The position numbers and the translations under genes were made by a program. Positions 61,669 through 64,000 of a stretch of 64,000 nucleotides of DNA are shown here, one piece after another. This DNA comes from Pseudomonas sp. TCU-HL1. Its GTDB lineage: Bacteria; Pseudomonadota; Gammaproteobacteria; Pseudomonadales; Pseudomonadaceae. The first letter of the stretch is position 1; each line of letters opens with the position of its first letter. A model generated the notes under the pieces. That model saw only the letters and a program-made list of their open reading frames with translations. It was not told the DNA's origin and made no database searches. The stretch spans positions 2,666,001-2,730,000 of the forward strand of contig NZ_CP015992.1 of NCBI RefSeq assembly GCF_001708505.1, written 5' to 3'.

Positions 61669-63279
61669 TTACAACCGGAACTTCACTACCCGTTCCTGGA
61701 GTTCAAGGGCCAGGCGCGACAGCTCGCGGCCGGCGTCTTTCACCTGTGCCGAGGCTTCGGCGCTGCGCTGGGACAGGTCGCTGATATTGATCAGATTGCG
61801 ATCGACTTCACGGGCGACCTGAGCCTGTTCTTCGGACGCGCTTGCGATCACCAGGTTGCGCTCGTGGATCTGCTCCATGGCTTCGGTGATGGCTGCCAGG
61901 GCCGCTCCGGCACGCTCGGCGTGGGCGACGCGTTGGCTGTTGCCTTCCATGGACTGCACCACGCCCAGGGTGCCGCTTTGCACGTTGCCGATCATCTGCT
62001 CGATTTCCCGCGTCGACTGCTGGGTGCGGTGGGCGAGGGCGCGGACCTCATCGGCCACCACGGCGAAGCCACGGCCGGCCTCGCCAGCGCGGGCGGCTTC
62101 AATGGCGGCATTGAGGGCCAGCAGGTTGGTCTGCTCGGCGATGGCGCGGATCACATCCAGCACCTTGCCGATCTCCCGTGACTGTTCGGCCAACGCCTGC
62201 ACCTGCGCGGATGCGGCATGCACTTCGCTGCGCACCCGCTGGATCGAGACAATGGTTTCCTCCACGCGCGCCTGACCCTGGCTGGCGGCGGTGGCGGACT
62301 CGCGGGTGGCGTCCGAAGTGGAGACGGCGTTGCGTGCCACTTCCTCCACGGCGGTGGTCATTTCCGTGACGGCGGTGGCGGCCTGCTGGATCTCGTCATG
62401 CTGCTGCAGCTGGCGCCCGGAACTTTCCTCTGTGCCTCGGCCCATCTGCTCCGCCGCGCTGGCCAACTGGCGGGAGGAACCGGCGATGAGTTCCAGGGTG
62501 TCCCGCAGGCCTTGCTGCATGCGTGACAGTGCGGCGAGCAGGCGACCGGTTTCGTCCTGGCCGCGCGACCCCACCGGGCGGCTGAGGTCGCCTTCGGCAA
62601 TGCGCTCGGCCACTGCGGCTGCCTCGCGGATCGGACCGACTATGCTGCGGGTCAGCAGCCAGGCGAGGAGGGCGGTGAGCAGGGCGACGGCCAGCAGGGT
62701 ACCGATCACGGTGCGCTTGACGCCGGCGTACAGGTCGTCGGCGTGCTCCGCCGAGCGGGCGACTTCTTCGCTGGCCAACTTCATCAGGTCGGCGAACTGT
62801 TCACCGGTACGGGTGGAGAGCGCTTGTATCCGGCCGTTCAGCAGCAGGCTCATCTCGTCCGTGCGGTCGGCGGCGGAAAGCTGCTCGTACTGGTCCAGCA
62901 CCTGCTGGTACTCGGCCACGGTGGCGGCGAAGGCCTGGTACTGCTTGCGGTTGTGCTCGCGAACCAGCGGCTGGAACTTCGCCAGGGCATCGTCCAGCCA
63001 GCCTTCCACCAGATGCAGGCGGTCGACCGTCGGCTTGAGTACTTCCGGTTCGCGGTTCAGGGCCATGCGCAGGCTGAGCACGCGGATGCTGAGGATGTAA
63101 TCGCGGATTTCACCCAGATAGCGGGCGCTGGGCAGTGACACGTTTTCGGTATGCTGCCCGGTGGCGCGAACTTCCGCCACCTGGCGCAGGGCGAACAGGC
63201 CCTGCAGGAGGACCAGCAGGGCAATCAGCCCGAAGCTGACCAGTGCGCGGCGGGCGATGCTGAGACGAAGGAAGGTCAT
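61669..63279 (-). CDS. Methyl-accepting chemotaxis protein with four-helix-bundle sensor
   Basis: A 536-residue chemoreceptor. TM1 (about 11-31), a periplasmic helical ligand domain (about 32-190, 4HB type), TM2 (191-211), HAMP (212-264) and the cytoplasmic signalling domain with the conserved tip EQTNLLALNAAIEAARAGEA are present. No C-terminal pentapeptide for CheR is seen. It is reminiscent of PcaY-type receptors for aromatic and hydroaromatic acids, which are linked to pca genes in P. putida; the ligand is inferred from context only. The start at 63279 follows TGGAGATGAGC; earlier in-frame ATGs exist (63285, 63291, 63297). An ISL3-type transposase gene ends 55 bases upstream. Confidence 0.92.
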   Translation of the reverse strand: MTFLRLSIARRALVSFGLIALLVLLQGLFALRQVAEVRATGQHTENVSLPSARYLGEIRDYILSIRVLSLRMALNREPEVLKPTVDRLHLVEGWLDDALAKFQPLVREHNRKQYQAFAATVAEYQQVLDQYEQLSAADRTDEMSLLLNGRIQALSTRTGEQFADLMKLASEEVARSAEHADDLYAGVKRTVIGTLLAVALLTALLAWLLTRSIVGPIREAAAVAERIAEGDLSRPVGSRGQDETGRLLAALSRMQQGLRDTLELIAGSSRQLASAAEQMGRGTEESSGRQLQQHDEIQQAATAVTEMTTAVEEVARNAVSTSDATRESATAASQGQARVEETIVSIQRVRSEVHAASAQVQALAEQSREIGKVLDVIRAIAEQTNLLALNAAIEAARAGEAGRGFAVVADEVRALAHRTQQSTREIEQMIGNVQSGTLGVVQSMEGNSQRVAHAERAGAALAAITEAMEQIHERNLVIASASEEQAQVAREVDRNLINISDLSQRSAEASAQVKDAGRELSRLALELQERVVKFRL

Positions 63280-64000
63280 GCTCATCTCCATTGTCATGAG
63301 CGTTCTAAATCGGGTGTGTAGAAAGAGAAAAGGTTCATCGCGCTTTCCCGGGGAAGGCGGCCTTGATTTTCAGGAAGAAGTAGGCCGAGTCCCGGAAGCC
63401 ATAGGCCATGCGTTTGATCACCTTGATGCGGTTGTTCACCCCCTCCAGAACACTGGTGTGCATGGGGAAGCGAGCACTGGCGAGGATGCCCCGAGCGTAT
63501 TTGCGCAGGTTGCGCGCAAAGCGCTGTAGCGGTGCGAGGCCGCTTTCCTGGGCATGTCGCAGCCAGGCCCGCCAGCGCCGCCAGCCTTCCCGCACGCAGG
63601 GGGCGTACCAGACTTCCTTCAGAGCATCCTTGAGCACATAGACAGTAGCCAATGGCTGGTTGGCGTCGAGGAGCTCCTGCAACTGCACGGCCTGTCCGTC
63701 CTTGAGGTTTTCGCGATTGCGCAGCAACAGCCAGCGGCTTTGCTTGACCACCTTGCGCGCCGGTTTGTCTTCGCGCAGGAGGTTGGCTTGGTCGACCCGG
63801 ATACGGTCGATCACGTCACGACCGTAGCGCGCCACCACATGAAACAGGTCGTATACCACTTCGGCCTGCGGGCAGTGCTGCCGCACTTCCAGGTCGAAAG
63901 CGGTGTTCATGTCCATGGCCACCGCCTCAATCTGCTGGCAGTGCTCGCCGAGTAATTCGAAGAACGGGCGGATCGCCTCACGGCTGTTGCCGTGCCCCAC
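63280..64000. mobile_element. ISL3-type insertion sequence, partial
   Basis: The element is defined by the transposase gene; only its 3' side is in the window. The exact boundary next to the chemoreceptor gene is not determined. GTTCTAAATCGGGTGTGTAG (from about 63302) is a candidate end sequence. Confidence 0.7.
63335..64000 (-). CDS. ISL3 family transposase, N-terminal part cut by window edge
   Basis: The C-terminal 221 residues of an ISL3-type DDE transposase. Family features include GHGNSREAIRPFFELLGEHC, the DMNTAFDLEVRQHCPQAEVV segment with an acidic catalytic residue, YDLFHVVARYGRDVID, and a C-terminal VLEGVNNRIKVIKRMAYGFR with the catalytic-type Glu. The start lies beyond the window. 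One end of the element must be between 63280 and 63334; its terminal repeat could not be fixed without the other end. Confidence 0.9.
   Translation of the reverse strand: MGHGNSREAIRPFFELLGEHCQQIEAVAMDMNTAFDLEVRQHCPQAEVVYDLFHVVARYGRDVIDRIRVDQANLLREDKPARKVVKQSRWLLLRNRENLKDGQAVQLQELLDANQPLATVYVLKDALKEVWYAPCVREGWRRWRAWLRHAQESGLAPLQRFARNLRKYARGILASARFPMHTSVLEGVNNRIKVIKRMAYGFRDSAYFFLKIKAAFPGKAR

Noticed and set aside
40000..62000. A CRISPR array made of the repeated GTAGGGTGCGC units
   Set aside because: Units are inverted pairs far apart and between genes, not regularly spaced direct repeats.

Overview
The window is about 64 kb of a high-GC Pseudomonas chromosome (Pseudomonas in the broad sense). 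This rests on the gene order purB-hflD-mnmA-nudix-idh/icd-cspD-clpS-clpA-infA-bpt-aat-trxB-ftsK-lolA-rarA-crcB-serS-cysG, which as I remember it follows the P. aeruginosa backbone, on the near-identity of GacA, ClpS and MnmA to remembered Pseudomonas proteins, and on interspersed REP-like hairpins. No rRNA, CRISPR array, prophage or replication origin was seen.

Positions 1-26750 are conserved housekeeping genes: ribosomal oxygenase (cut by the window edge), purine synthesis, tRNA thiolation (mnmA plus a tusDCBE operon), two different NADP isocitrate dehydrogenases transcribed divergently, and an N-degron proteolysis neighbourhood (clpS, clpA, bpt, aat). Thioredoxin reductase, cell division/chromosome segregation (ftsK), lipoprotein export (lolA), fork maintenance (rarA), fluoride export (crcB), serS, cysG, a glutathionyl-hydroquinone reductase and a BI-1 membrane protein complete this part. 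A tRNA-Ser closes it.

Positions 26750-38000 hold a Tat-exported multicopper oxidase with a SCO copper chaperone, then gacA-uvrC-pgsA, tRNA-Gly and tRNA-Cys. A 1.2 kb insert-like segment (a small SutA-like protein and a CspA-type protein) separates these from tRNA-Leu. After it come a hypothetical gene, ugd and galU (UDP-glucuronate supply).

Positions 38000-49000 are a set of small metabolic units: a VOC protein, glutathione reductase, a TRIC-type membrane protein, a dienelactone hydrolase, aldehyde and iron alcohol dehydrogenases, a GFA-family protein, a nitronate monooxygenase, and a tautomerase-SDR pair divergent from a LysR regulator.

Positions 49000-63300 are a catabolic region. Genes pcaI-pcaJ-pcaF and pcaB-pcaD-pcaC encode the lower protocatechuate branch of the beta-ketoadipate pathway, but no protocatechuate dioxygenase (pcaGH) is present here. 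Next to them is a less familiar module: a KstD-like flavoprotein, an OprD porin preceded by a 56-codon ORF, an IclR-type regulator, a TIM-barrel isomerase/dehydratase-like protein, an EamA transporter and a chemoreceptor. Three copies of a GGAAC-N3-RTTCY palindrome lie just in front of the flavoprotein and TIM-barrel genes, and PcaR-like boxes lie in front of pcaI and in the porin/IclR gap. My working inference is that this module takes up a hydroaromatic or related compound and delivers it to protocatechuate or the pca pathway. A 140-bp palindromic MITE has inserted exactly in the loop of the porin terminator. The window ends in an ISL3-type transposase gene.
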